DNA of 64,000 bases from Hoeflea sp. (GCA_020637795.1 JACKJT010000001.1:124001-188000); one strand, 5' to 3'; numbered from the stretch's first letter, positions 35,056 to 42,834 are shown. Notes: a model not told the origin generated them from the letters alone. Numbers and translations are program-made.

Positions 35056-35761
35056 GACTTTCGATGATCGACCCGATACATCCAAGCGATTGGAACAAGC
35101 CCGCATCGCTGCGGGGTTTGCCGAAGCAAAAAGCGCGGCAGCATTCTTCGGCTGGAAATATGACACCTATGCCCAGCATGAGAACGGGACGCGCGGTATA
35201 AGCCGAGCCGCCGAACGGTATGCGCGGGCGTTCAAGGTTAGCCTCGCATGGCTACTTACCGGCGAAGGCAATGGACCGTTAGCGGAATCGGACAACGAGG
35301 GGTTGACGAAGTCGGCTGTGCCGGTTGGATATATCAGCGTAAAAGGCAAAGTAGCCGCCAACAGTTGGATGAATGTGGATGACATGGACTTTGGATATGA
35401 CGACCAAGAGCATGTCCCCAGCGTCGGCAACTACCCGATAGACTGGCAGTTTGCCCTGAAGATTGAGGGCAATTGCCTTAATAAGATTGCCAACCACGGC
35501 GACATCCTCGTCTGCGTGGACACTATAGCCTCCGCCATCGACATTGAACCTGGCGATCTCGTCATCGTCGAGCGCAGCCGCTACGATGGCGAGATGGTCG
35601 AACGAACCGCCAAGCGGGTTCGTATGACATCTGAAGGTTACGAACTCTGGCCGGAGAGCACCGACCCCCAGCACCAAGCTCCGATCAAGCTGACCGGCGG
35701 CGCAGATGGCGAGACCGTCCGCGTCATGGGTAAGGTCCTCTGGATCCTGCGCAAACCCTAA
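35045..35761 (+). CDS. Phage repressor, HTH + S24 (LexA/CI-like) domain with Cys nucleophile
   Basis: A 238-residue protein. The N-terminal helix-turn-helix (AEAKSAAAFFGWKYDTYAQH) is followed by an S24 domain. Aligned to CI/LexA, the cleavage site is Ala105-Asn106 (in KVAANSW) instead of Ala-Gly, the nucleophile is Cys144 (in EGNCLNK) instead of Ser, and the partner Lys is Lys190 (in TAKRV). Spacings of 39 and 46 residues match the family. It should hold lysogeny by binding operators on both sides of its gene. GAGG precedes the ATG. Confidence 0.88.
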   Translation: MHIMTFDDRPDTSKRLEQARIAAGFAEAKSAAAFFGWKYDTYAQHENGTRGISRAAERYARAFKVSLAWLLTGEGNGPLAESDNEGLTKSAVPVGYISVKGKVAANSWMNVDDMDFGYDDQEHVPSVGNYPIDWQFALKIEGNCLNKIANHGDILVCVDTIASAIDIEPGDLVIVERSRYDGEMVERTAKRVRMTSEGYELWPESTDPQHQAPIKLTGGADGETVRVMGKVLWILRKP

Positions 35762-35806
35762 TTTTAACAACTTAACCATTAGCCCGATTCGCTTAGGCGC
35801 AATCAA

Positions 35807-35859
35807 AGTGTGCGTTTTGCACTTTTATGATTGACATTTTAGTGTGCGTTAAGCACACT
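35807..35859 (+). promoter_or_regulatory. Rightward early promoter with two repressor operators
   Basis: TTGACA at 35831-35836 followed by the perfect palindrome AGTGTGCGTTAAGCACACT (35841-35859), with a second, weaker copy AGTGTGCGTTTTGCACTTT at 35807-35825. The same TTGACATTT-plus-palindrome arrangement faces the other way in front of cro. It should drive the operon starting at 35963. Confidence 0.72.
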
Positions 35860-35962
35860 TCTCTCCGTTGCCTCACGGTTATTTTTGCACAATGGGCCAG
35901 ATCACCGTGGCGAGCCGGTTAAGCGCAAGTGCTCAACCCGGCCAACATATTTGGAGAGAACA

Positions 35963-36184
35963 ATGATCCGTTACCAGGCCACGCCACCCCGGCCACCGAC
36001 CCCACCCTGCCACACCTTGCTCGTCGACCGCATGGCGAGCGACATGCGCGAGATGGCCTTTGCCGGGCAGAATGTCAGCACCGAAACGCTGGTGCAGCGC
36101 GGCTGGACGCTGCCGACGGTCAAGCGCCTGTCGGCCGAAGCCGTCGCCCGCGCCCGCCGCCAGAGCGTGCGGAGGGTGGCATGA
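35963..36184 (+). CDS. Small phage protein, unknown
   Basis: A 73-residue protein starting MIRYQATPPRPPTPPCHTLL, with GGAGAG before the ATG. The latter half (NVSTETLVQRGWTLPTVKRL) could be a helix-turn-helix. It is the first gene of the rightward early operon and overlaps the next by 4 bp. No family is recognised. Confidence 0.6.
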   Translation: MIRYQATPPRPPTPPCHTLLVDRMASDMREMAFAGQNVSTETLVQRGWTLPTVKRLSAEAVARARRQSVRRVA

Positions 36185-36339
36185 GAACCACCTCCCTCAC
36201 CATCATCGACGGCACCCGCCTCACCCAGGAGCGCGCCCGCGCAGCCCGCGGCACCGATGCGCCGGCACTGGCTTCCCTTGGCGCGATTACCCTGTTCTTC
36301 ATCGCGGCGGGTCTCGTCGCGATCGCCATGGGAGCGTGA
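36181..36339 (+). CDS. Small single-span membrane protein
   Basis: A 52-residue protein beginning MRTTSLTIIDGTRLTQERAR and ending in a hydrophobic helix (ASLGAITLFFIAAGLVAIAM). It shares ATGA with the upstream gene. The single C-terminal membrane segment suggests an inner-membrane early protein; its role is unknown. Confidence 0.6.
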   Translation: MRTTSLTIIDGTRLTQERARAARGTDAPALASLGAITLFFIAAGLVAIAMGA

Positions 36340-36348
36340 GCCCCGATC

Positions 36349-36696
36349 ATGACCGACCTCACCCGCATATTCATCCCTGGCCCCAGCGACGAGGCCAATG
36401 CGCGGCTGTTTGCCGATGCACTGGTCGAAGGCTCCGACGCCGCACAACGCGCCGCGCGCGAGGACGCTAGCCATCTGGCCGCCATGCTGGACCGGTTCAC
36501 CGAGATTTCGCCCCGGCTCTGGGCGGCAATGCAGGGCGACATGCGCCGCCTCATCGACGAAGCGCGGGCGCAGCGCGGCTATGCCGACATGGCCGACATC
36601 ACCCGGCAGGGTTACTCGGAAGAGGCGATCGAGCTCTATCTCGCGCGCCAGACCCCGAAAAGCGCCCCGGCGCAGGCTGAAGGGGATGCGGCATGA
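36349..36696 (+). CDS. Phage early-right operon protein, unknown
   Basis: A 115-residue protein starting MTDLTRIFIPGPSDEANARL. It is helical and Ala/Arg/Asp-rich, with ITRQGYSEEAIELYLARQ resembling an HTH-like segment. It overlaps the HD-domain gene by 4 bp. No known family. Confidence 0.6.
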   Translation: MTDLTRIFIPGPSDEANARLFADALVEGSDAAQRAAREDASHLAAMLDRFTEISPRLWAAMQGDMRRLIDEARAQRGYADMADITRQGYSEEAIELYLARQTPKSAPAQAEGDAA

Positions 36697-37385
36697 GCCT
36701 CTCCCGCCTTGCCCCGGAACCGATCTGGTCCTTCCGGCCCGATGGCTCGGTGCGCGATCTGGCAGCGCCCGACCCGGCGGAAATCGATTTTTTTGCCATG
36801 GCCAATGCGCTGTCAAAGATCGCCCGGTTCAACGGCTCCAATCCCGGCGTGGCCTATTCGGTGGCGCAGCATTCGGTGATGGGCGCGGAAGCCGTGTTCA
36901 ACGAGACCGGCGACGACCGGCTGGCGGCCTTCTTCCTGCTCCATGACGGCGAGGAACATTTGCTCGGCGACAAGCCGACGCCGGCGCAGCGGCTGCTGGT
37001 GGCGACGATCAGTGACGCCAGCGAGATCTCTGGCGCAAGCGCCAACTATTGTTGGCACCTGATCAAGCAGAAATGGCGCGAGGCCGGATGGCTGGCCGCC
37101 GGGCTCGGTCTGCCAAGTGTAGCGCAGCAGGACCTAATCGACGACTACGATCGCCGCACGTGCAACGCGGAAATGTTGGCGCTGTTTGGCCCGGCGGCCC
37201 GCGCCCAGGCGATCCCCGTTTCCCACGTCGCCCCGCTCAAACTCAAGGGCGGCATCAAGCCCTGGGCGGCGATGAAGGCCGAGGAGCGCTTCATCGCCTG
37301 CGCCAAACGCTTCATCGGCGAAGACCTGCTTCAAGACCAACGCTCATGTCACGCCGCCCATGTGGCGCTCACCGGAAAGGACTGA
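36693..37385 (+). CDS. HD-domain phosphohydrolase, YfbR-like
   Basis: A 230-residue protein with the HD metal site: Arg in KIARFNG, His in SVAQHSVMGA, His-Asp in FLLHDGEEHLLGD and a distal Asp in LIDDYDRRTCNAEM, as in YfbR-type 5'-deoxynucleotidases. Such phage enzymes adjust nucleotide pools. It lies in the early-right operon before the GapR/excisionase/integrase genes. The family is clear; the exact substrate is inferred. Confidence 0.8.
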   Translation: MSLSRLAPEPIWSFRPDGSVRDLAAPDPAEIDFFAMANALSKIARFNGSNPGVAYSVAQHSVMGAEAVFNETGDDRLAAFFLLHDGEEHLLGDKPTPAQRLLVATISDASEISGASANYCWHLIKQKWREAGWLAAGLGLPSVAQQDLIDDYDRRTCNAEMLALFGPAARAQAIPVSHVAPLKLKGGIKPWAAMKAEERFIACAKRFIGEDLLQDQRSCHAAHVALTGKD

Positions 37386-37387
37386 CC

Positions 37388-37651
37388 ATGCACCGACCAC
37401 AAGGTCTTCGCCGTATCCTCGGCCTCGGCTCCGCCATCGCCGGGCTGGCCGCCGTCGTGCCGCTCGGCGCGCCGGCCCACAGCATGAGCGAGAAGAAGCA
37501 CGAGCGCCGATTTGCCCGCCACACGCACAGGCCGAAGCACTACGACTCGATGCGCTATTCGGGCAAACGCAAGCGCCCGTGCGGCACGTTCAGCAGGCTG
37601 AAAAAGACCGAGCGGCTGCTGGCGAAGCTCGCAGCGGAGGCGCGGTCATGA
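37388..37651 (+). CDS. Small basic protein with signal-like N-terminus
   Basis: An 87-residue protein. The N-terminal hydrophobic stretch (ILGLGSAIAGLAAVVPLGAP then AHS) looks like a signal peptide with an Ala-x-Ser cleavage site; the mature part is very basic (KKHERRFARHTHRPKHY). It follows the HD gene by 2 bp. If exported it could act in the envelope; function unknown. Confidence 0.55.
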   Translation: MHRPQGLRRILGLGSAIAGLAAVVPLGAPAHSMSEKKHERRFARHTHRPKHYDSMRYSGKRKRPCGTFSRLKKTERLLAKLAAEARS

Positions 37652-37977
37652 AGCTTGAAGATCTCGACAGGATCCGCGAGTTGGCGGAGACGCTCGATTT
37701 CAATTCCACCTTGCTCAAGCGGCTGTCGGCGACAGCGCCGCGGCTGGTCATTGGGCACGGCCGGGATGCGATCCAGTTCACAATGCCGCCCTCGATAATG
37801 ACGCTGGTCACAGAAAGCATCAGCGAAACCCTGACCGAGACCATCATGGAAACCGAAGCCGAGTTGACCGCCCTTGGCATTGATTTCAGCGCGAAGTCCG
37901 CGACCTTGATGACGACATTCCATTCTAGGAGAGAGCAAGGCCATGGAAGCGACAGTGCACAAGATCCCGGTTCGTGA
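37648..37977 (+). CDS. Phage protein of unknown function
   Basis: A 109-residue acidic helical protein starting MKLEDLDRIRELAETLDFNS, with a Thr/Glu-rich helix (LVTESISETLTETIMETEAE). It overlaps the preceding gene by 4 bp and the annotated GapR start by 35 bp. No family is recognised. Confidence 0.6.
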   Translation: MKLEDLDRIRELAETLDFNSTLLKRLSATAPRLVIGHGRDAIQFTMPPSIMTLVTESISETLTETIMETEAELTALGIDFSAKSATLMTTFHSRREQGHGSDSAQDPGS

Positions 37978-38284
37978 CGAGCGTCAGTCCGAGGCCTTCC
38001 CGCCCGAGGAAACCGGAGAGAGCGCTGCGATGGCCGTGGCGCGCGATCAGCTAAGGTCTCTTGTTGAGCGCATTGAACGCCTTGAGGAAGAGAAGAAGAC
38101 CATCGCCGACGACATCAAGGACGTCTATGGCGATGCGAAGGCAAACGGGTACGACACCAAAGTCCTGCGAAAAGTGATTGCGATCAGGAAGCAGGATCAG
38201 AATGATCGGCTGGAACAGGAGGCCATTCTGGACACCTATCTTCACGCGCTCGGAATGGCACCTGAGCCGGGAGAGGGTGCTTGA
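37943..38284 (+). CDS. GapR-family (DUF2312) DNA-binding protein
   Basis: A 113-residue protein; from residue 30 the sequence MAVARDQLRSLVERIERLEE, IKDVYGDAKANGYDTKVLRK and YLHALGM matches GapR, the alphaproteobacterial protein that clamps overtwisted DNA ahead of replication forks. The N-terminal 29 residues are extra; an ATG at 38030 with GGAGAG upstream would give an 84-residue protein of normal GapR length with no overlap upstream, and may be the true start. A phage copy next to excisionase and integrase could aid replication or site-specific recombination. Confidence 0.88.
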   Translation: MEATVHKIPVRDERQSEAFPPEETGESAAMAVARDQLRSLVERIERLEEEKKTIADDIKDVYGDAKANGYDTKVLRKVIAIRKQDQNDRLEQEAILDTYLHALGMAPEPGEGA

Positions 38285-38288
38285 CAGT

Positions 38289-38648
38289 ATGACCCCGCTC
38301 TTGACACCGGCACGGGCCGCAGCCTTTCTTTCAATATCGATCGACACGCTCAACGCGATCGTCGCGCGGGGGGATCTGCCTTTCGTCGAGGTGGGCGCGG
38401 GCGACAAGCGACCGCGGCGGCGGTTCGATCCGGCCGACCTTGAGGCCTATGTGGGAGAGCGCAAATGTCGATCTGGAAACGGCCGGGACAAGACACATGG
38501 TCCTACGACTTCACAGTCCGGGGTCACCGATATTCAGGAAATACTGGCGCAACGTCGAAGCGCGAAGCGGAACGGACAGAAGCCAGGCTCAAGGAAGACG
38601 CCCGAGCGCAAGCCCGAAAACAGGCAGGCCAATCGGCGCTCGGATTAA
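38289..38648 (+). CDS. Excisionase-like DNA-binding protein (HTH_17)
   Basis: A 119-residue frame. The first ~60 residues (TPARAAAFLSISIDTLNAIV, ARGDLPFVEVGAG, RFDPADLEAYVGERK) form a MerR/HTH_17-type winged helix, as in phage excisionases. The C-terminal 60 residues overlap the integrase in another frame and are basic and low-complexity. It is immediately upstream of int, the typical xis position. Confidence 0.75.
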   Translation: MTPLLTPARAAAFLSISIDTLNAIVARGDLPFVEVGAGDKRPRRRFDPADLEAYVGERKCRSGNGRDKTHGPTTSQSGVTDIQEILAQRRSAKRNGQKPGSRKTPERKPENRQANRRSD

Positions 38649-39562
38649 CGATCGGCGCTGCGGTGTCCCGCTACTGGCTTGAGACTGGTCAGCACCATGC
38701 TAATGCGGACAACACCCTCACCGATCTCGCCTGGCTGGAACGTCATTTCGGCAAGACCCGCCTGCTGACCTCGATCACCAATCAGGATGTTGCCGCCATG
38801 GTAGCGAGCCGGCGCGCCGAGAAGGTGGCGCCGGCAACAGTGAACCGCACCGCCACGGCCAGGCTGCGCGCGGTCATGACCCGCGCGCGCGACTTATGGG
38901 ATGAACGAGTTCCACATATTACGTGGAAAAACCATATGTTGCGAGAGCCACAGGAAGTAATACGTGAACTCACAGCCGACGAGGAGAGTGCACTGTTCGG
39001 AGCTCTGGCACCCGGCTACCGTGAGCTGGCGCGCTTCTCGCTGTTGTCGGGCTGCCGCATGGCAGAGTGCTTGGATCTCGAATGGCGGCATATCGACTGG
39101 CACGGCGAATACATCGTGATCACTGGCAAGGGAGACAAGACCAGGCACGTGCCACTTTCGGCCGCGTTGCGCACCCTGCTCTGGCCCCTGCCCAGGGCGC
39201 ATGGCCGCGTCTTCACACATCAGATCCGGCGTGGATCAGTCCGTCACGCCCGGGGCGATATCGCTCCGGTGGAGGAAGAGGCCTTGAACAGCCATTTCGC
39301 CCGAACGTGCAAGAAGTCCAAGATCGTCGGCTTTCGCTTCCACGATCTGCGACACACCTTCGCCACACGCTTCCTGCGAGCCACCGGTGACATGCGCGCC
39401 CTGCAGCTGATCCTCGGTCATTCAAGCATCGAAACAACGATGCGCTATGCCCACGTGACGGCCGCCGACGCCAAGCGTCGGATGGATGCCATGGCGGCTG
39501 CAACGATCCCCACTGAAAGCTCCACAGGAGATTCCGGCAAGGACGCTAAGTTCGCGAAATAA
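38465..39562 (+). CDS. int: Tyrosine site-specific integrase
   Basis: A 365-residue tyrosine recombinase. The catalytic set is Arg198 (LSGCRMAECLDLEW), His293-x-x-Arg296 (FHDLRHTFATRF), His319 (LILGHSS) and Tyr328 (TTMRYAHV), so it looks active. The N-terminal ~165 residues carry the arm-binding (SIWKRPGQDTWSYDFTVRGH) and core-binding domains. GGAG precedes the ATG. It lies 28 bp from the truncated tRNA-Pro, the usual place of int next to attP. Confidence 0.95.
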   Translation: MSIWKRPGQDTWSYDFTVRGHRYSGNTGATSKREAERTEARLKEDARAQARKQAGQSALGLTIGAAVSRYWLETGQHHANADNTLTDLAWLERHFGKTRLLTSITNQDVAAMVASRRAEKVAPATVNRTATARLRAVMTRARDLWDERVPHITWKNHMLREPQEVIRELTADEESALFGALAPGYRELARFSLLSGCRMAECLDLEWRHIDWHGEYIVITGKGDKTRHVPLSAALRTLLWPLPRAHGRVFTHQIRRGSVRHARGDIAPVEEEALNSHFARTCKKSKIVGFRFHDLRHTFATRFLRATGDMRALQLILGHSSIETTMRYAHVTAADAKRRMDAMAAATIPTESSTGDSGKDAKFAK

Positions 39563-39590
39563 TTGGATTAATCGGATCGGGAAAGTCGCA

Positions 39591-39629
39591 CCCCCAGACA
39601 AGTGCGCTACCGGGCTGCGCTACGCTCCG
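39591..39629 (-). other. Right attachment site: 5' half of tRNA-Pro(GGG)
   Basis: On the minus strand the sequence from CGGAGCGTAGCGCAGCCCGG to CACTTGTCTGGGGG matches tRNA-Pro positions 1-38: acceptor strand CGGAGCG, D arm GCGC/GCGC, anticodon stem CTTGT and loop CTGGGGG with anticodon GGG. It then diverges (TGCGAC) where the 3' anticodon stem ACAAG should begin. The prophage therefore joined the host within the anticodon loop. Confidence 0.82.
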
Positions 39630-39719
39630 ACTGGGGACAGGGCTTAGATCATCAGTGTTTGGCGGGCAAGAGCAAAATCACCCAGCAGTCGGAAAAACCG
39701 GGAAAAGCCCGACAAGCCC

Positions 39720-40397
39720 TCAGTCGTCGAATCCGAGGAACCGGGTCATATTCTCGACCGGGCGGCGGCGGGAGACGACGGAATTGGCGACGAAATCCTC
39801 GTCGGGCCAGCCCAGCGCCACGCAGGTCAGGATCACCTGATCCTCGGGGATGCCGGCCACCTCGCGCACCACCGGGCTCTGCATGATGCCCTGGCCGTTG
39901 ATCACAGCGCCGAGCCCCCTGCTCCAGGCGGCGAGCACCAGACCGTAGGTCATGGCGCCGGTGTCGAAATGGGCGATGGTGTTGCCCAGCAGGCTGCGGT
40001 CGAAGCAGACGACGACCGAGACCGGCGCGTCGAACTGGCGGAAGCCACGCATCACCCAATCCTGCCGGCGTTCGGCGTCATGACGTTCGATCCCCATGGC
40101 TTCAAACAGCTGCACGGCGATCTCGATCTGGCGCTTGCGGTGCTCGCCCTCATAGGCGGCATAATCCTCGATCTCGCGGCTGGGAGTGACACCGCCCAGC
40201 ATGCGCTCGGTGTTACCCCTGCGCACGCGTTCGAGCGGTTCGCCGGTCAGGACGTGCAGATGCCAGGGCTGGGTGTTCATCGACGAGGGCGCGCGGTTGG
40301 CGAGCGCGATCACCTCTTCCAGCAATGCCTGCGAAACCGGTCTGTCGAGAAAACCACGGATGGAACGCCGTTCCTGCATCGCCTGATCAAGGTTCAT
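39720..40397 (-). CDS. Nitroreductase family FMN oxidoreductase
   Basis: A 225-residue nitroreductase. RRSIRGFLDRPVSQALLEEV is the N-terminal signature with the FMN-phosphate-binding Arg-x-Ser-x-Arg; NRAPSSMNTQPWHLHVLTG and GAVINGQGIMQSPVVREVAG are typical FMN contacts. It reduces nitro compounds or quinones with NAD(P)H in the cytoplasm. It is the first host gene after the prophage, transcribed toward it. It ends at an ordinary stop, so the insertion did not truncate it. Confidence 0.92.
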   Translation of the reverse strand: MNLDQAMQERRSIRGFLDRPVSQALLEEVIALANRAPSSMNTQPWHLHVLTGEPLERVRRGNTERMLGGVTPSREIEDYAAYEGEHRKRQIEIAVQLFEAMGIERHDAERRQDWVMRGFRQFDAPVSVVVCFDRSLLGNTIAHFDTGAMTYGLVLAAWSRGLGAVINGQGIMQSPVVREVAGIPEDQVILTCVALGWPDEDFVANSVVSRRRPVENMTRFLGFDD

Positions 40398-40756
40398 GAA
40401 ATTGCCTTCTGGCTGGAAAGGGACCGGACCGGACGGCCGAGCGAGGCTCCACCGGTACCCGATACCGCGGGCGATTTCAAATGGCCGCTTCGCGCGGAGC
40501 AGCCCGATCCCGCGCCGGTTCCGGCGGCATTGCCGGAACGCTTACCCAAGGCGTCGCCAGGCAAACGGTTTGCCTCATGAAGGATGGCAACGAGCCGGCA
40601 CAAAGATGCAGACCGCTAAATATGTCAGTTTATTAGCAAGAGATTTTTTAACCCCTGCTGCTAGTTTCAAGGCAAGAACGAAGTCACCAGAGGTGATTGA
40701 GAACGATCGAAATTGTTCTGTTTTCGAGCCTTTGCCAGAGACACCGAGATCGGCAC
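40398..40756. other. Divergent intergenic region with 17-bp palindrome
   Basis: About 360 bp between divergent nitroreductase and TadG-like genes. A perfect palindrome AGGCAAACGGTTTGCCT lies at 40559-40575 and could be a regulator site for either gene. Positions 40618-40665 are AT-rich and may hold the promoter of the rightward gene. No gene is supported. Confidence 0.55.
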
Positions 40757-42382
40757 ATGCATAAAAAACCTTCCTTCAAACGGGACACATCCGGAAATTT
40801 TGGACTGACTTTTAGTATCCTCGCGGTTCCGGCCGTTTTGGCAGGCGGACTTGCGGTCGATTACGTCGGATTGAGCGTCGAGCGGAGCGAGCTGCAGAAC
40901 GCGGCCGATGCCGCAGCCCTTGCCGTCGCCCGCGAGGGCAAGATCAGCCAGCAGAAGGCAGAGGAAATCGCCCGCAGCATCGTCAACGCCAATTACGGCT
41001 TCTCCGCCGCGCAGGTTTCCGTCAACCTGGAAGACGGAGTTGCGGGCGCTCAGGCAACCGTTGAGCGGCCGCTGGTGTTCGGCGGCGTCATGGGCAAGAA
41101 GACCATGCCGGTGACCGCATTTGCGGAGGCAACCTATGCCTTCACCAAGTACGAGATCGCGCTTGTGCTCGACACCACAGGATCGATGGCCGGCGGCAAG
41201 CTGACGTCCATGCAGAACGCGGTGATCGGGCTGGTTGACGGCATGATGGACCTCGGCATGCAAAAGGATCAGATCAAGTTCGCCCTCGTGCCCTATGCCG
41301 GGTTCGTCAATGTCGGGCCGGAATATGGACCGGAGATCAACGGCGCCGGCAAGGTCAAGAAACCGGCGGCCGCATGGCTTGATCAGGACGCCAAGGCACC
41401 GATCCCGCAATCGGACCTGCCGTCGGAGTTCAGCCGGTTCGCCATGTTCAGGCACCTCAAGGTCGATTGGCCCGGCTGTGTCGAAACCCGTGTCGCCAAT
41501 GGCAAGGCCCTGCATGACATCGATGATACGGTTCCGGATCCGACAGACAAGCTCTCGCTGTTCACGCCGTTCTTCGCTGTCGATGAACCAGACAACCCTT
41601 ACAAGTATCCCAACTCCTATCTGCCGGATGCGGGCAAGAGCATGGGCAAGAAGAATGCATCGGAAGCAGACAAGGAAGACCAACTGGTCCGCTACGGCCG
41701 TACCGGCAAGTATGTCAAACCCAAGAATACCGATGACGCCATCGCCCAAGTGATGAAATGGAAGAAGCCGAAGACAGACTTTTCGCCCTCGAGTTTCTAC
41801 TCCAACAAGAAAGATCCGAAAGGACCCGGCTTCGGTTGCGAAGTGGAGCCGCTGGTGCCGTTGACCGATAACGCATCCGAAATCACCACCACCGTGAAGA
41901 AGCTTAAGGCCAACGGCTCGACCAACATGCTTGAAGGCGTGATGTGGGGATGGCGGGTGCTGTCGAGCCGCGAACCGTTCACCGGCGGCGCCAACGAAAG
42001 CGACAGCTCGGTCGAAAAGATCATGATCTTCCTGACCGACGGGCAGAACTCGTTCGGCAATCTGAACAACGATCTCGGGTCCGGCTACACCAGCATGGGC
42101 TATCTGGTCGACGGGCGGCTGGACAATCTCACCGCCGCCTCGTCCGGCCAGACCAACGATGCGCTGGACAAGAAGACGCTGGCGGCCTGCACCAATGCGA
42201 AAGACGACGGCATCGAGATCTACACGATCCGCCTGGAAGAGCCGGACATCGGCACCGGCAACCTGCTTTCGGAATGTGCGACGAGCATGAGCCACTATTT
42301 CGATGCGCCCTCGCGCAGTCAGCTTGCGCCGATCTTTGACACCATCAAGAAGGGCGTGGTCAAACTGCGGCTCACCTCCTGA
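40757..42382 (+). CDS. TadG-like pilus assembly protein with VWA domain
   Basis: A 541-residue protein starting MHKKPSFKRDTSGNFGLTFS. The N-terminal membrane helix with ERSELQNAADAAALAVAREG is the TadE/TadG-like Flp pilus signature (PF13400). From about residue 130 a von Willebrand A domain with a MIDAS motif (LVLDTTGSMAGGKLTS) follows, with LTDGQNSFG later. It is anchored in the inner membrane with a periplasmic VWA domain, and may take part in Flp-type pilus assembly or adhesion. No other tad genes are nearby. Confidence 0.85.
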   Translation: MHKKPSFKRDTSGNFGLTFSILAVPAVLAGGLAVDYVGLSVERSELQNAADAAALAVAREGKISQQKAEEIARSIVNANYGFSAAQVSVNLEDGVAGAQATVERPLVFGGVMGKKTMPVTAFAEATYAFTKYEIALVLDTTGSMAGGKLTSMQNAVIGLVDGMMDLGMQKDQIKFALVPYAGFVNVGPEYGPEINGAGKVKKPAAAWLDQDAKAPIPQSDLPSEFSRFAMFRHLKVDWPGCVETRVANGKALHDIDDTVPDPTDKLSLFTPFFAVDEPDNPYKYPNSYLPDAGKSMGKKNASEADKEDQLVRYGRTGKYVKPKNTDDAIAQVMKWKKPKTDFSPSSFYSNKKDPKGPGFGCEVEPLVPLTDNASEITTTVKKLKANGSTNMLEGVMWGWRVLSSREPFTGGANESDSSVEKIMIFLTDGQNSFGNLNNDLGSGYTSMGYLVDGRLDNLTAASSGQTNDALDKKTLAACTNAKDDGIEIYTIRLEEPDIGTGNLLSECATSMSHYFDAPSRSQLAPIFDTIKKGVVKLRLTS

Positions 42383-42420
42383 GACCAACCTGTCGAGGTC
42401 ACTCCCTTGACCTGCCAAAC

Positions 42421-42452
42421 GGCCGGGATCAGTTGGCTGATCCCGGCCCTTT
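42421..42452 (+). terminator. Terminator after the TadG-like gene
   Basis: A perfect 12-bp stem GGCCGGGATCAG/CTGATCCCGGCC with a TTGG loop, followed by a short CTTT, 38 bp after the stop at 42382. The T-run is weak. Confidence 0.65.
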
Positions 42453-42567
42453 CGTGAGGAAAGCATGCCCTGGCAGCTTGCGCCGGCATGCGAATAATAA
42501 AACCCGGGCGGGCGCGCCGCGTGCGGTGGCGTCAACCCTTGCGCCCACCCGGATAAACCGCAGGTCG

Positions 42568-42834
42568 TTAGGCTTCCCCGGCGGTTTTGGAGTTCAGAAC
42601 GAAGACATTGTCGCTTCGTTCCGAGAACGCGAGTTTCATTTTCAGCCGCAACAGCGCCTCGAGATTCGAATCCGAAACCCTCGAAGGCTCCTCGCCCTCC
42701 CAGTCGAGCGCGGTCTGCAGGACTGCCATGTTGATCAGGCGGCTCAAATCACAGAGCTTGAGGCGATCGGCCTCCTCCCGGCAGGTCACGAGCGTGCGGA
42801 TGATCCAGGCATAGGTGTTGGTGTCGGCAGTCAT
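42568..42834 (-). CDS. Small conserved hypothetical protein
   Basis: An 88-residue protein starting MTADTNTYAWIIRTLVTCRE, with helical segments (DRLKLCDLSRLINMAVLQTA, then LEALLRLKMKLAFSE). AGGGA lies before the ATG at 42834, and the gene lies 11 bp after the GNAT gene stop on the same strand, suggesting co-transcription. No family is recognised. Confidence 0.65.
   Translation of the reverse strand: MTADTNTYAWIIRTLVTCREEADRLKLCDLSRLINMAVLQTALDWEGEEPSRVSDSNLEALLRLKMKLAFSERSDNVFVLNSKTAGEA

Larger units (their letters stand above)
1..39629. mobile_element. Prophage (myovirus-like, left end beyond window)
   Basis: A continuous run of phage genes: lambda-type head genes, P2/Mu-type contractile tail genes, primase/helicase, Cro/CI/CII-like regulators, excisionase and tyrosine integrase. 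The right boundary is placed at the truncated tRNA-Pro next to the integrase; beyond it gene content becomes ordinary chromosome. The left boundary, and any lysis genes or tail-completion genes after the tape measure, lie outside the window. No frameshifted or obviously broken structural gene is visible, so the prophage may be functional; that is an inference. Confidence 0.95.

Noticed and set aside
40667..42535. A 622-codon minus-strand frame opposite the TadG-like gene
   Set aside because: The plus strand has a TadG N-terminus and a VWA MIDAS motif, whereas the minus frame shows no domain and would run through the terminator hairpin.
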